NCBI GenBank assembly: GCA_016787485.1
Contig: JAEUUL010000026.1
Coordinates: 57,381-121,380, forward strand
Direction of reading: 5' to 3'
Source of the DNA: Bacteroidota bacterium
GTDB taxonomy: Bacteria > Bacteroidota > Bacteroidia > NS11-12g > UBA955
Length of the DNA: 64,000 bases
Positions 41,640 through 50,320 of this stretch are shown piece after piece. Positions within the stretch are counted from its first letter, which is position 1, and every line of letters begins with the position of its first letter. The translations under genes and the position numbers were made by a program. The notes under the pieces were generated by a model. The model saw nothing but the letters and a program-made list of their open reading frames with translations, searched no databases and was not told where the DNA came from.

Positions 41640-43877
41640 TTGAGACCCAAGATTTTTGTATCCGCCTATCTCCTCTTCAGCCTGCACTCTCTGGGCGCAC
41701 AGAATCATCCCGCAAAAGACAGCATGATTTACCTGCGCGAAATTACCCTGGTTGGACAAAAACTCAACCGGGATATCGTGCAATTGCCTGAAATTGTTGG
41801 GACCAACATCTATGCAGGCAAGAAAAACGCATTGATCGTGATGGACAACCTGAATACAGTGGTGGTGAACAACAACATGCGTCAGATTATGGCCAAAGTG
41901 CCGGGAATACACATATGGGAAAGCGATGGATCGGGAATTCAGATTGGAATTGCAGCCCGCGGCCTGAGTGCAAACCGGAGCTGGGAATTCAACATTCGCC
42001 AGAATGGTTGTGACATAGCCGCTGACCCTTTCGGTTACCCGGAGGCCTATTACAATCCGCAAATGCAGGCCATTCAGAGAATTCAGGTTGTGCGTGGTGC
42101 AGGAAGTCTGCAATATGGCCCCCAGTTTGGCGGCATGGTCAACTATATCATGAGGGATGGCAGCGACATTCAAAAACCATTTCAGTTCGAAACCAGACAA
42201 ACCATAGGAAGTTTTGGCCTTATCAATACCTTCAATGCTGTGGGCGGCCAAACCAAAAAACTGAGTTACTACGCCTTTGCTGACCACAGGCAGGCAGAAG
42301 GTTACCGCCAAAACAGCCGTTACCGCACAACCACTGGGTTTGCCTCTCTTACATGGACTCCCAGGGCCGGAATTAAATTGAAAACGGAGCTTATGCACTA
42401 TGATATGTTCAGCCAGCAACCCGGCGGACTTTCAGAAATTGAGTATCTTTCTGGCAACATGAAACAGAGCAGCCGCAGCCGCAACTGGTTCAGCACCCCA
42501 TGGAGTACTGCCAACATAAAACTCGACTGGCAGATTGCACTCCATACCCGCATTCAGGCCACCTTGCACGGCATGGCAGGAGACCGCAGCAGTACGGGCT
42601 TTATGCAATCCATCACAGTGCCTGATACGATAGTAAATAGCACGGGAACCTATGCAAACCGGGAAGTGGCCATAGACAATTACCGCAATGCCTCTTTCGA
42701 AGCACAGGTATTGCATGATTATCAGCTACTGGGAAAAACCCAGACCTTGTCTGCAGGGGTGCGGTATTTTACAGGGAAAACCCGGCGCAGAGCCAAAGGA
42801 AAAGGAAGCAACGGCACCAGCGCTGATTATAGCATCACTGAAACCTCGTTCCCATCAGACGCATTATTTCTTTCATCCAATGCCGCATTTTTTGCTGAAA
42901 ACGCAATCCGGGCTGGCAAACGCTGGATTGTGGTTCCCGGAATCCGGCTTGAATCTGTAGTAGTGGACGCATCGGGCAGACTGAGCTACGGAGCCGGCGG
43001 GGTAGAAAACCGCATGACCGATGAAAAGCGACACAGATTTTTTGCTCTGGCCGGAATAGGGGTAGAATACCATATAAAACCCGACCTGGAATTGTATGGC
43101 AATATCACCCAGGCCTACAGGCCGGTTTTATTCAGCAACGTAAGCAATCCCACCACCGATATAGTAGATCCCGAACTGAAAGACTCCCGCGGATGGAACA
43201 GTGATTTGGGTGTCCGGGGTCATTTGGGCGCACATGTCTTTGCTGATTTGAGTGTCTATTGCCTCAGGTACAATCAGCGCATAGGTACTTTGAGCCGGTT
43301 GAATGCCTCGAATCAGGTGTACCGCTACATCACCAATGTGGGCAATTCAGAGTCAAAAGGACTGGAAATACTCATCGATGCCGACTGGCTTTCTGCCCTG
43401 AACAGCAGGTTCACTTCAAGATTCGGTTCCTTCCCTGTGTTTGTGTCAGCCACGTTCAACCGCAGCACTTATCTGGGCTACTCCATGACTGAAGTTAGCG
43501 GAAGCACAATCACTGAAAAAAACCTCAAAGGCAACGCTGTGGAAAATGCCCCCGGCACCATTGTCCGTGCCGGACTCAGTTATCGAAGACGAAGCGTGCA
43601 GGTAACCCTCCAGGCAAGCCATGTATCCTCCACTTTTGCCGATGCAAACAACACCGTCACCCCTTCCGCCAATGGCCAGAATGGACTCATTCCTTCCTAC
43701 ACCATCTATGACCTGAATGCGGCATGGACCATTTCTCCCCGATTCAGCCTTAAAATGGCGCTGAATAATCTTTCCAACTCCCGCTATTTTACCCGGCGCG
43801 CCGGTGGATATCCCGGACCGGGTATCTTGCCTTCAGATGGAAGGAGTTTCCTGCTCACAATGGGAGCTACCCTGTAA
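41640..43877 (+). CDS. TonB-dependent outer-membrane receptor (FecA-like)
   Basis: A 745-residue receptor with a signal peptide (MRPKIFVSAYLLFSLHSLGA). The plug domain at about 55-165 includes MAKVPGIHIWESDGSG, AARGLSANRSWEFNIRQNG and IQVVRGAGSLQYGPQFGGMV, which resemble ferric dicitrate receptor FecA. A 22-strand barrel follows, ending in GRSFLLTMGATL. No carboxypeptidase-like N-terminal extension is present. It takes up an iron chelate or another scarce ligand using TonB energy. No ATG gives the signal peptide, so TTG is taken as start. An inverted repeat lies upstream. Confidence 0.88.
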   Translation: MRPKIFVSAYLLFSLHSLGAQNHPAKDSMIYLREITLVGQKLNRDIVQLPEIVGTNIYAGKKNALIVMDNLNTVVVNNNMRQIMAKVPGIHIWESDGSGIQIGIAARGLSANRSWEFNIRQNGCDIAADPFGYPEAYYNPQMQAIQRIQVVRGAGSLQYGPQFGGMVNYIMRDGSDIQKPFQFETRQTIGSFGLINTFNAVGGQTKKLSYYAFADHRQAEGYRQNSRYRTTTGFASLTWTPRAGIKLKTELMHYDMFSQQPGGLSEIEYLSGNMKQSSRSRNWFSTPWSTANIKLDWQIALHTRIQATLHGMAGDRSSTGFMQSITVPDTIVNSTGTYANREVAIDNYRNASFEAQVLHDYQLLGKTQTLSAGVRYFTGKTRRRAKGKGSNGTSADYSITETSFPSDALFLSSNAAFFAENAIRAGKRWIVVPGIRLESVVVDASGRLSYGAGGVENRMTDEKRHRFFALAGIGVEYHIKPDLELYGNITQAYRPVLFSNVSNPTTDIVDPELKDSRGWNSDLGVRGHLGAHVFADLSVYCLRYNQRIGTLSRLNASNQVYRYITNVGNSESKGLEILIDADWLSALNSRFTSRFGSFPVFVSATFNRSTYLGYSMTEVSGSTITEKNLKGNAVENAPGTIVRAGLSYRRRSVQVTLQASHVSSTFADANNTVTPSANGQNGLIPSYTIYDLNAAWTISPRFSLKMALNNLSNSRYFTRRAGGYPGPGILPSDGRSFLLTMGATL

Positions 43878-43912
43878 TCCGCGCAAAGATGTTACCAACT
43901 GCCCATGGTCTT

Positions 43913-45250
43913 TTAAACCATTGCTGGCTCCCAATGCGCCAGTAACTGCTCACGCCAGGAGCCGGGTTTGGTCACTATGTTTGCATTCAGATCTGCCATC
44001 ATACTGTAAATGCCGAAATAGGTGCGGTTTACATACAATGCATGGCGGCTGCCACGTGACTGGGTGGGTTTTCTCACCTCCGGAATTGAAGCTATCTTCT
44101 CTCCCAATGCATAAATCTCATCCAGGTAAGCATTGGTAAAATGAAAGGTTTCCGATGCAAATGGCCTGCTAAGCAATTTCGTCATTTGCATAAACGCATC
44201 CCTCAGTTCGTTTCTCGTCTCTTCCCCATCGGTAGGAAAAAGGATTTCTATATAACCAAGGAGCTTGTCTATGATTTCTGCATTTTCCTGAATTTCAGGC
44301 AACAGCAGTGGAAAATACTGAAAGTAAAAATCCTCTGGTACCTCTTTGATACATCCAAAGTCAATCACGCCCACTGTGCCATCTTCCTGAAAAAGAAAAT
44401 TTCCGGGATGCGGATCCGCATGAATAGCCCTCAGTGTGTGAAGCTGATACTCATAAAAATCCCACAGGCGCTGAGCCACGCGGGTCTTTATTTCCTGTGC
44501 CGGATTTTCAGCAAGAAATTCTTTGAGGTGTTTTCCGGGCAACCAATCCATAACCAAAACCTTGTCGCCGCTAAATTCAGGATAATACCGGGGGAACAGC
44601 ACACCTGGAAGATGTCCGCAACTTTCACTGATTTCCATACTGCGCCGCAGTTCCAGATCATAATCTGTCTCTTCCATCAGTTTCTCCTCCACCTCAGCAA
44701 AATACTTTGCCATTTCCTTTTCAGGTAGTCCGAACATGGCATTTGCTACCGGCTTCACCAGTTTCAAATCAGACCGAATGCTGTCGCCCACCCCTGGATA
44801 CTGGACTTTTACAGCCAGTTGCTTGTCGCCCAGCGTCGCGCGGTGCACCTGACCTATGCTTGCGGCAGCAGCAGATTTTGTTTCAAAAGTATCGAACAAT
44901 TCCAGTGGGGATTTGCCGGTAGAACGGGAAAAGGTCTTCACAACAAGAGGCCCGGACATGGGCGGAGCACTGTACTGGGACATAGCAAATTTGTCTGTAT
45001 ATGCTCTGGGCAGCAGATTCTTATCCATGCTCAGCATCTGGGCAACTTTCAGGGCACTCCCCTTCAGCTCACTCAGCGATGCATAGATATCCTCAGCATT
45101 GTCTTCGTGCAACTGGTCCCTGTTATCGTCTCCGGTTATTGCTTTGCGGGTATAGTATTTCAGGTAATTGCCACCGATACGGGCTCCGGTCCCTACCAGT
45201 TTCATGGCCCGTTCTACCTTGCCTGTGGGAATTTTATTCTGCGTTTTCAT
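43913..45250 (-). CDS. ABC1/UbiB-family atypical kinase
   Basis: A 445-residue protein of the ABC1 (UbiB/COQ8) family. The KxGQ element reads K68-V-A-Q71 in LKGSALKVAQML, so its glycine is replaced by alanine. The A-rich loop is AAAASIGQVHRA, the lysine strand is LAVKVQYPG, and the catalytic and metal motifs are HADPHPGNFLF and GVIDFGCIKE. Members support quinone or lipid metabolism and often act as ATPases. The ATG overlaps the TGA of the TetR gene (ATGA), so both are one operon. The C-terminus lacks the two membrane helices of UbiB. Confidence 0.88.
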   Translation of the reverse strand: MKTQNKIPTGKVERAMKLVGTGARIGGNYLKYYTRKAITGDDNRDQLHEDNAEDIYASLSELKGSALKVAQMLSMDKNLLPRAYTDKFAMSQYSAPPMSGPLVVKTFSRSTGKSPLELFDTFETKSAAAASIGQVHRATLGDKQLAVKVQYPGVGDSIRSDLKLVKPVANAMFGLPEKEMAKYFAEVEEKLMEETDYDLELRRSMEISESCGHLPGVLFPRYYPEFSGDKVLVMDWLPGKHLKEFLAENPAQEIKTRVAQRLWDFYEYQLHTLRAIHADPHPGNFLFQEDGTVGVIDFGCIKEVPEDFYFQYFPLLLPEIQENAEIIDKLLGYIEILFPTDGEETRNELRDAFMQMTKLLSRPFASETFHFTNAYLDEIYALGEKIASIPEVRKPTQSRGSRHALYVNRTYFGIYSMMADLNANIVTKPGSWREQLLAHWEPAMV

Positions 45251-45888
45251 GCTTTGGGTGCGAACATGAATTTTCCAAAATCCCACAACTGGTCCAGTGT
45301 ATTGCGTCCCATCATATCCAGAGTCAGGCTCAGCGACTTTTCTATGCAGGCATCTGTACGTTCCATGCCGGCACTGCGGTCTTCTATCCAAAACTTCAGA
45401 ACAAACAAAAAGTTCAGCCACACCAGATTTACATACTTGCCGGTCAATGGTTTACGGTCTTCAAACTCCCCGTTTGCCACACCTTCTGTCACAATCTGCC
45501 CCACATGGTTTTTGAATACAGTATGGAGTTGATCCAGTGACTTCAGGTGTTGCATATCCTGAAACATCCCTTTGGACAACAGCAACATGTAACTGCGATG
45601 CGACACCATATCTTCGAAAAACGCAAAATACAGTGCAAGAAGTTTTTCGCGGGCTCCATAAGCAAGAAATACATCTTCAGATTTTATCCGGATAGCAGTT
45701 TCTTCAAACCAGTGGGCAATCAGGGCATTTTCCAGCCCTTCAAGACTGCCAAATTTTTCATAAAAAGCCGGCTCGGCAATGCCTGCTTTACTGCAAAAGT
45801 CGAAAACATTGCCGGGCCTTGCCCCAGTTTCGAGAACGCACGCTTCGTATTGCTGGAAAATACTGATTTTATTGGAATTTTTCTTCAT
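45247..45888 (-). CDS. TetR/AcrR-family transcriptional regulator
   Basis: A 213-residue regulator. The N-terminal HTH at about 10-60 reads IFQQYEACVLETGARPGNVFDF, then CSKAGIAEPAFYEKFGSLEGL, which shows the typical 'FYxxFxSxxxL' end of a TetR recognition helix. The C-terminal helical domain would bind a ligand. It is translationally coupled to the ABC1 kinase gene, a pairing I recall from other Bacteroidota. A palindrome that overlaps its own promoter suggests autoregulation. Confidence 0.82.
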   Translation of the reverse strand: MKKNSNKISIFQQYEACVLETGARPGNVFDFCSKAGIAEPAFYEKFGSLEGLENALIAHWFEETAIRIKSEDVFLAYGAREKLLALYFAFFEDMVSHRSYMLLLSKGMFQDMQHLKSLDQLHTVFKNHVGQIVTEGVANGEFEDRKPLTGKYVNLVWLNFLFVLKFWIEDRSAGMERTDACIEKSLSLTLDMMGRNTLDQLWDFGKFMFAPKA

Positions 45889-45919
45889 GGTATTCTGCGG
45901 TGGTTAATACAAATTTCAT

Positions 45920-45932
45920 ATTTGAATCAAAT
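45920..45932. promoter_or_regulatory. palindrome ATTTGA-A-TCAAAT, likely TetR operator
   Basis: A perfect inverted repeat with a one-base centre that overlaps the tetR -7 box. The site is right for self-repression by the TetR protein and is about 100 bases from the divergent lipoprotein gene. Confidence 0.4.
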
Positions 45933-45935
45933 GTA
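45928..45935 (-). promoter_or_regulatory. -7 promoter box TACATTTG, tetR operon
   Basis: Full TAnnTTTG match on the minus strand, 39 bases before the tetR ATG, giving a normal short leader. Confidence 0.45.
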
Positions 45936-45996
45936 CGCTGAGACAACAGCCACAGGTGATTGAATGTTTCAATCTGAAAAAAAAATCGATGAAAAT

Positions 45997-46028
45997 TTGG
46001 AGTTGTCTACTCAGTGATTTTATATTTG
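45997..46028 (+). promoter_or_regulatory. promoter TTG-N21-TATATTTG
   Basis: A -33-type TTG at 45997-45999 and a full -7 box at 46021-46028, ending 10 bases before the ATG of the lipoprotein gene. Confidence 0.55.
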
Positions 46029-46038
46029 ACCCATAATT

Positions 46039-46683
46039 ATGATGAAACTTGCCAGAATTACCGCTTTAGCACTAGCCGGCACATTGGTCTTCTCTTCTTG
46101 TAAATACAAGGATGGACCTAAGGTTTCCCTGCGTTCCAAGAGAGACAGGGTGTCCAATGAGTGGAAGATTGACAAAATGACCTGGATGGTTATTGACGAT
46201 CAGGGCAACCTGGTTGAAAAAGATGTAACTTCAGATGTGAACAGCGATACATTCGGGTTCTCTTCCATCTTTACCACCTCCCGCACAGGTTCTTACAGTT
46301 TCGAAATGATGAAGGTGGTGAAAGATTCCATCTCCGGCAAAACCGTGTACATTTCAAACCATGTTTCCAACAACAGCATTTTCCTGAACCAGAGCCAGAA
46401 CTGGGACATCGATAAAAAGAACAACTACATCGCCGGTTTGCCTGAGCCTCTGCGTGCCATCGGTATGCGCGGTACCTGGTCTTTCAACAAAGGCCACACC
46501 AAGATTCAGGTGTTCCCCGAGTTGAGCTATGACCCCAACGAAGGTCCCATTGTGAAAAACCAGATTGAGTGGGTAATCACCATGCTGAAACAAAAGGAAA
46601 TGCACGTGCGTGGCAATGACAATCAGGGCCACGAGTTCAAAATCAACTTTAAACGCATCAACGACGAGCCTTACTGGTTCTAA
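46039..46683 (+). CDS. conserved lipoprotein of unknown function
   Basis: A 214-residue protein with a lipoprotein signal (ALALAGTLVFSSC, C21). The rest shows a lipocalin-like series of strands: NEWKIDKMTWMVIDDQGN, SRTGSYSFEMMKV, IGMRGTWSFNKGHTKIQVF and EWVITMLKQKEMHVRG, features of the small 'lipocalin-like/DUF' lipoproteins of Bacteroidota. No precise function can be named. The gene has its own promoter and a strong terminator, so it is a single-gene transcript. The start could equally be the second of two adjacent ATG codons. Confidence 0.75.
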   Translation: MMKLARITALALAGTLVFSSCKYKDGPKVSLRSKRDRVSNEWKIDKMTWMVIDDQGNLVEKDVTSDVNSDTFGFSSIFTTSRTGSYSFEMMKVVKDSISGKTVYISNHVSNNSIFLNQSQNWDIDKKNNYIAGLPEPLRAIGMRGTWSFNKGHTKIQVFPELSYDPNEGPIVKNQIEWVITMLKQKEMHVRGNDNQGHEFKINFKRINDEPYWF

Positions 46684-46700
46684 GTTTTAAAGAGTAATCC

Positions 46701-46739
46701 AAGAAAAGCCTCCTTCAAAACAGGGAGGCTTTTCTTTTT
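46701..46739 (+). terminator. strong intrinsic terminator
   Basis: AAGAAAAGCCTCC pairs fully (13 bp) with GGAGGCTTTTCTT around a 10-base loop, followed by more T residues. Confidence 0.85.
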
Positions 46740-46771
46740 AAGGCTGCCAGGCTATTTATTTGCAATACAAA

Positions 46772-47446
46772 ATGTCCATTTTACAGGAAGACTATAATAC
46801 CAACCGCGAATCGCTTGCCATCTCTGAATACGGAAGGCATATACAACAATATATTCAGCATTTGCAATCCCTGCCTACCCGGGAGGAACGCACCAAATGG
46901 GCCCACGCCGTCATCAATGTAATGACAGTGCTCAATCCCGAGGTAAAGTTGCAAAGCAATTACAAGGAAAAGCTATGGGGGCATCTCTACCAGATTTCTG
47001 GTTACAACCTGGATGTGGACAGCCCATATCCTTTGCTCGAGGCTGAGGAGAGAAACCACAAACCCCGGCACATCGGCTATAACGATACGGTGATTAAATT
47101 CCGGTTCTATGGCCGCAACCTGCAGAATATGGTTGATACAGTTGCCGAGCTTGAAAATGGGGAATTGAAACAGGATATGGTCAATCTCATTGCTTCCTTT
47201 ATGTTTAACAGTTGCAAAAACTGGAACAACGAGAACCTGAGCAATGAGGTGATTGCCGAGCATCTGAAAGTGCTCAGCCGTGGCAAGCTCAATCTCAATG
47301 CGGAAGAACTCGTTGTATCGCAAGACACCAGTCAGCCACAGCGCAGGTTTTTCAACAACCAGGGTGGCGGACAAAACAACCGCAATAAGAACAAAAACAA
47401 CAAGTTTAAACGAGGCGGAGGTAAGGGCAATTTCCGCAGATACTGA
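46772..47446 (+). CDS. DUF4290 family protein
   Basis: A 224-residue protein. Residues 1-175 form the all-alpha DUF4290 domain: EDYNTNRESLAISEYGRHIQ, REERTKWAHAVINVM, KEKLWGHLYQISGY. The C-terminal 40 residues are a low-complexity Asn/Gly/Lys/Arg tail (GGGQNNRNKNKNNKFKRGGG), which may bind nucleic acid. DUF4290 genes regularly sit next to murA in Bacteroidota, as here (5 bases apart). Its role is unknown. The ATG at 46772 is used; a TTG 12 bases earlier is possible. Confidence 0.88.
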   Translation: MSILQEDYNTNRESLAISEYGRHIQQYIQHLQSLPTREERTKWAHAVINVMTVLNPEVKLQSNYKEKLWGHLYQISGYNLDVDSPYPLLEAEERNHKPRHIGYNDTVIKFRFYGRNLQNMVDTVAELENGELKQDMVNLIASFMFNSCKNWNNENLSNEVIAEHLKVLSRGKLNLNAEELVVSQDTSQPQRRFFNNQGGGQNNRNKNKNNKFKRGGGKGNFRRY

Positions 47447-47451
47447 AAACA

Positions 47452-48762
47452 ATGGGAGTATTCCGCATAGAAGGTGGACACCGGTTAAAAGGGGAAATCA
47501 CCCCTCAGGGTGCCAAGAATGAAGCTTTACAGGTTATTTGTGCTGCACTGCTCACGGCAGATGAAGTAACGATCAGCAACATTCCTGAGATTCGGGATGT
47601 GATGAAACTGATTGAATTGCTGCAATGCATGGGTGTAGACGTAGACCACCCGCAAAAAGGCACTTTTGTATTCAAAGCAGCCAACCCTGATCTGAAATAC
47701 CTGGAAACTGAGGCATTTGCCAAACAGGGTGCGGCACTGCGCGGGTCAATAATGATTGTAGGTCCATTGCTGGCAAGGTTTGGCAAAGGTTACATCCCTA
47801 GTCCGGGAGGCGATAAAATAGGACGTCGCCGTCTGGATGTGCATTTTGAAGGCTTTCATGCCCTTGGCTCCGAGTTTAAGTACATCCCCGATCAGAGTTT
47901 TTACCAGGTGCATGCTACCTCGCTGAAAGGCAGTTCCATGCTTCTGGACGAGGCTTCAGTAACCGGTACTGCAAATATTGTAATGGCTGCAACTCTGGCG
48001 CAGGGTACAACCACGATTTACAACGCTGCTTGCGAACCTTATTTGCAGCAGTTATGCCTCATGCTGAACAGCATGGGGGCCAAAATTTCAGGCATCGGCT
48101 CCAATATGCTGGTCATTGAAGGCGTAACTTCACTCCATGGCTGCACCCACCGCTGTTTGCCGGATATGATTGAAATCGGGAGCTTTATTGGCATGGCCGC
48201 CATCACCCAGAGTGAACTTACGCTTAAAAACTGCAGGGTAGATCAACTGGGAATCATCCCACGTACCTTTCAGCGACTTGGAATTCAAATGGAAATCAAG
48301 GGAGACGACATTCATATTCCTGAAAATGCCCATTATGAAATAGACACATTCATTGATGGATCCATCCTTACCATTTCAGACCAGATTTGGCCGGGATTTA
48401 CCCCCGATTTGATCTCCATCGCATTGGTTACCGCTACACAAGCCAGAGGGACTGTGCTTATTCACCAGAAAATGTTTGAGAGCCGGTTGTTTTTTGTAGA
48501 CAACCTGATTGATATGGGTGCTCAGATTATTCTTTGCGACCCGCACAGGGCCACCGTTATCGGGCTGGACCGGCGCACTACACTCAAAGGCATAACCATG
48601 TCTTCGCCCGACATAAGGGCTGGTGTGGCTTTGCTTATTGCTGCAATGAGTGCCCGGGGAACCAGCACCATACGGAATATAGAACAAATAGACCGAGGCT
48701 ACGAACGAATAGAAGAAAGGTTGAATCCTCTCGGTGCTTCTATAACCCGTCTCGAATCCTGA
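47452..48762 (+). CDS. murA: UDP-N-acetylglucosamine 1-carboxyvinyltransferase (Asp-type active site)
   Basis: A 436-residue enzyme for the first committed step of peptidoglycan synthesis: enolpyruvyl transfer from PEP to UDP-GlcNAc in the cytosol. GGHRLKGEITPQGAKNEAL at the start and the repeated inside-out domains fit MurA. The loop that in E. coli carries the catalytic Cys115 (GGC.IGARP) here reads PSPGGDKIGRRRLDVH, so D121 replaces Cys. Such Asp-type MurA enzymes are active and not alkylated by fosfomycin. It is cotranscribed with the DUF4290 gene. Confidence 0.96.
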   Translation: MGVFRIEGGHRLKGEITPQGAKNEALQVICAALLTADEVTISNIPEIRDVMKLIELLQCMGVDVDHPQKGTFVFKAANPDLKYLETEAFAKQGAALRGSIMIVGPLLARFGKGYIPSPGGDKIGRRRLDVHFEGFHALGSEFKYIPDQSFYQVHATSLKGSSMLLDEASVTGTANIVMAATLAQGTTTIYNAACEPYLQQLCLMLNSMGAKISGIGSNMLVIEGVTSLHGCTHRCLPDMIEIGSFIGMAAITQSELTLKNCRVDQLGIIPRTFQRLGIQMEIKGDDIHIPENAHYEIDTFIDGSILTISDQIWPGFTPDLISIALVTATQARGTVLIHQKMFESRLFFVDNLIDMGAQIILCDPHRATVIGLDRRTTLKGITMSSPDIRAGVALLIAAMSARGTSTIRNIEQIDRGYERIEERLNPLGASITRLES

Positions 48763-48765
48763 CTG

Positions 48766-50226
48766 TTATTTCTTCTTATTCTTGCCCCTTGGGATTCCGT
48801 AACTAACCCCAAAGTACAGATCAATACCGCTGAAACTGCTGCGCTGCAGTGATTTGATCAGATTGTCTGACCCTATAAACACAGGTCCTACTTTTACAAA
48901 CATACCTACCGCCACATCTTTATAGTCATTATATAAAGACAAAGGAGTCGAAACCTCAATCAACCGGGTCTCAAAGCGCGGAATCAGAACCAGAGACGAT
49001 GGCCTGCGAAAAGCAATGTCTTTCTTGCTCACTACAGACTGTTGCCAGTTTACACCCAGATACAGTTTTTTCAGAATATTCCAGTCCACCTGAAAGTTGA
49101 GAGTGGTGGGGATGCTGGACTTCAATTTTCCCGGACCACGGGTATAGTTAAAATTCTTCTGTGCAAAACTGTCTACAAAGGCCAATCCTTCATTGATACC
49201 CTGTGCAAATGCCGCTGAGAGTGCAGAATCCTGGTCAAAAACCACCGGCGTGGTATTGGATATGGCAAACAGATTGATATTGTTGTTGTAAGAGATCTTA
49301 CCCCAATCCAACAAAGAAATTCCACCTTTCAGCAAGTACCTGTTGTTGTCCGTCAACGCGTCGGTAATGGCCGGGCGCCATTCGAATACGACGCCAAAAT
49401 CGAAACCATAACCACCTCCGTTAATATTTTTAAATGACGGCAATGCCGCACCCAGTGTACCCTGATTGATGAGCTTGTTGAGAAACTCTGTATTGGTATA
49501 TCCCACACTCACATCCGTCTTGTTAAAAATCACTGTGTCTGAACCTGCGGTTTGTATACTCACCCCATTGTTAATAGCGTAGGCAGAACCAAGTCCCATT
49601 AAATACTTTATTGTAGCCCCACCTTTGAGATACAAAGCCTTTCTGTTAAACAACACAGCAGCAGCGGTACCACTGATCTCCTGGTATGCATTCATATTCA
49701 GTGCAAACGTATTGTTTGTAAGGGTGGTAAACGGCGGCGGGTTGGAATCAATCTGAGCTTTGGTAAACCTTGCCAGTTCCTCAGATACATTGTACAACTG
49801 AAAGGAGGTGCGGGTGCGCATTCCGGCCCCGATGGCCAGCTTACTGCCTACATTGGTCATGCCCGCAGGACCACGCCATTCCAGACCAAAATTCATGTTT
49901 TTGGGGTTCCCGTTCAAATCTTCCTTCACCCATGCCGGGTCCCATTTTATGCCACCTGTTGTATGCTTGTATTGAGCAGGTACACGGCCACGAATGATAT
50001 CCATCGGAGTAAAGGGAGTCTCCAGTTTCATATAGTCATTGAAGAAATTGAAACCAAAGGTGGAAACATTGGTATGCTGGCTGAATCTTGAATCGGCCAA
50101 TCCTGCCGGATTGATGTACATGGCATGAACACCTGCAAAATTGCTGTTTTGCAAACCATAAAAATTCTGTCCACTGGCATGGCCTAGAATGAATAACCCG
50201 ATGAGCAGGAGTGTGTTCTTTTTCAT
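48766..50226 (-). CDS. DUF5723 family outer-membrane protein
   Basis: A 486-residue protein with a signal peptide (LLLIGLFILGHASG-Q). The mature start NFYGLQNSNFAGVHAMYINP and GLADSRF is the hallmark of DUF5723, a Bacteroidota family of predicted outer-membrane barrels related to PorV/FadL-like proteins. Many amphipathic strands follow, and the end IDLYFGVSYGIPRGKNKKK has a basic tail. The function is unknown. The start at 50226 gives the signal peptide and sits 10 bases after a TACATTTG box. It faces murA with a 3-base gap between stops. Confidence 0.82.
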   Translation of the reverse strand: MKKNTLLLIGLFILGHASGQNFYGLQNSNFAGVHAMYINPAGLADSRFSQHTNVSTFGFNFFNDYMKLETPFTPMDIIRGRVPAQYKHTTGGIKWDPAWVKEDLNGNPKNMNFGLEWRGPAGMTNVGSKLAIGAGMRTRTSFQLYNVSEELARFTKAQIDSNPPPFTTLTNNTFALNMNAYQEISGTAAAVLFNRKALYLKGGATIKYLMGLGSAYAINNGVSIQTAGSDTVIFNKTDVSVGYTNTEFLNKLINQGTLGAALPSFKNINGGGYGFDFGVVFEWRPAITDALTDNNRYLLKGGISLLDWGKISYNNNINLFAISNTTPVVFDQDSALSAAFAQGINEGLAFVDSFAQKNFNYTRGPGKLKSSIPTTLNFQVDWNILKKLYLGVNWQQSVVSKKDIAFRRPSSLVLIPRFETRLIEVSTPLSLYNDYKDVAVGMFVKVGPVFIGSDNLIKSLQRSSFSGIDLYFGVSYGIPRGKNKKK

Positions 50227-50236
50227 AGGAATAAGG

Positions 50237-50268
50237 CAAATGTACTCACTGGCATTCTTCTTATGCAA
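50237..50268 (-). promoter_or_regulatory. promoter TTG-N21-TACATTTG
   Basis: A -7 box at 50237-50244 and a TTG at 50266-50268 on the minus strand, 10 bases before the DUF5723 gene. The TTG falls in the tail of the upstream terminator. Confidence 0.5.
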
Positions 50269-50301
50269 AAAAAAAAGAGGCTGCACAGGCAGCCTCTTTT
50301 T
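50267..50301 (-). terminator. strong intrinsic terminator
   Basis: AAAAAGAGGCTGC (50272-50284) pairs fully with GCAGCCTCTTTTT (50289-50301) around a 4-base loop. On the minus strand a run of ten T residues follows, so it ends the T9SS protein transcript. Confidence 0.88.
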
Positions 50302-50320
50302 GGGATTTACTTATTTTCTA

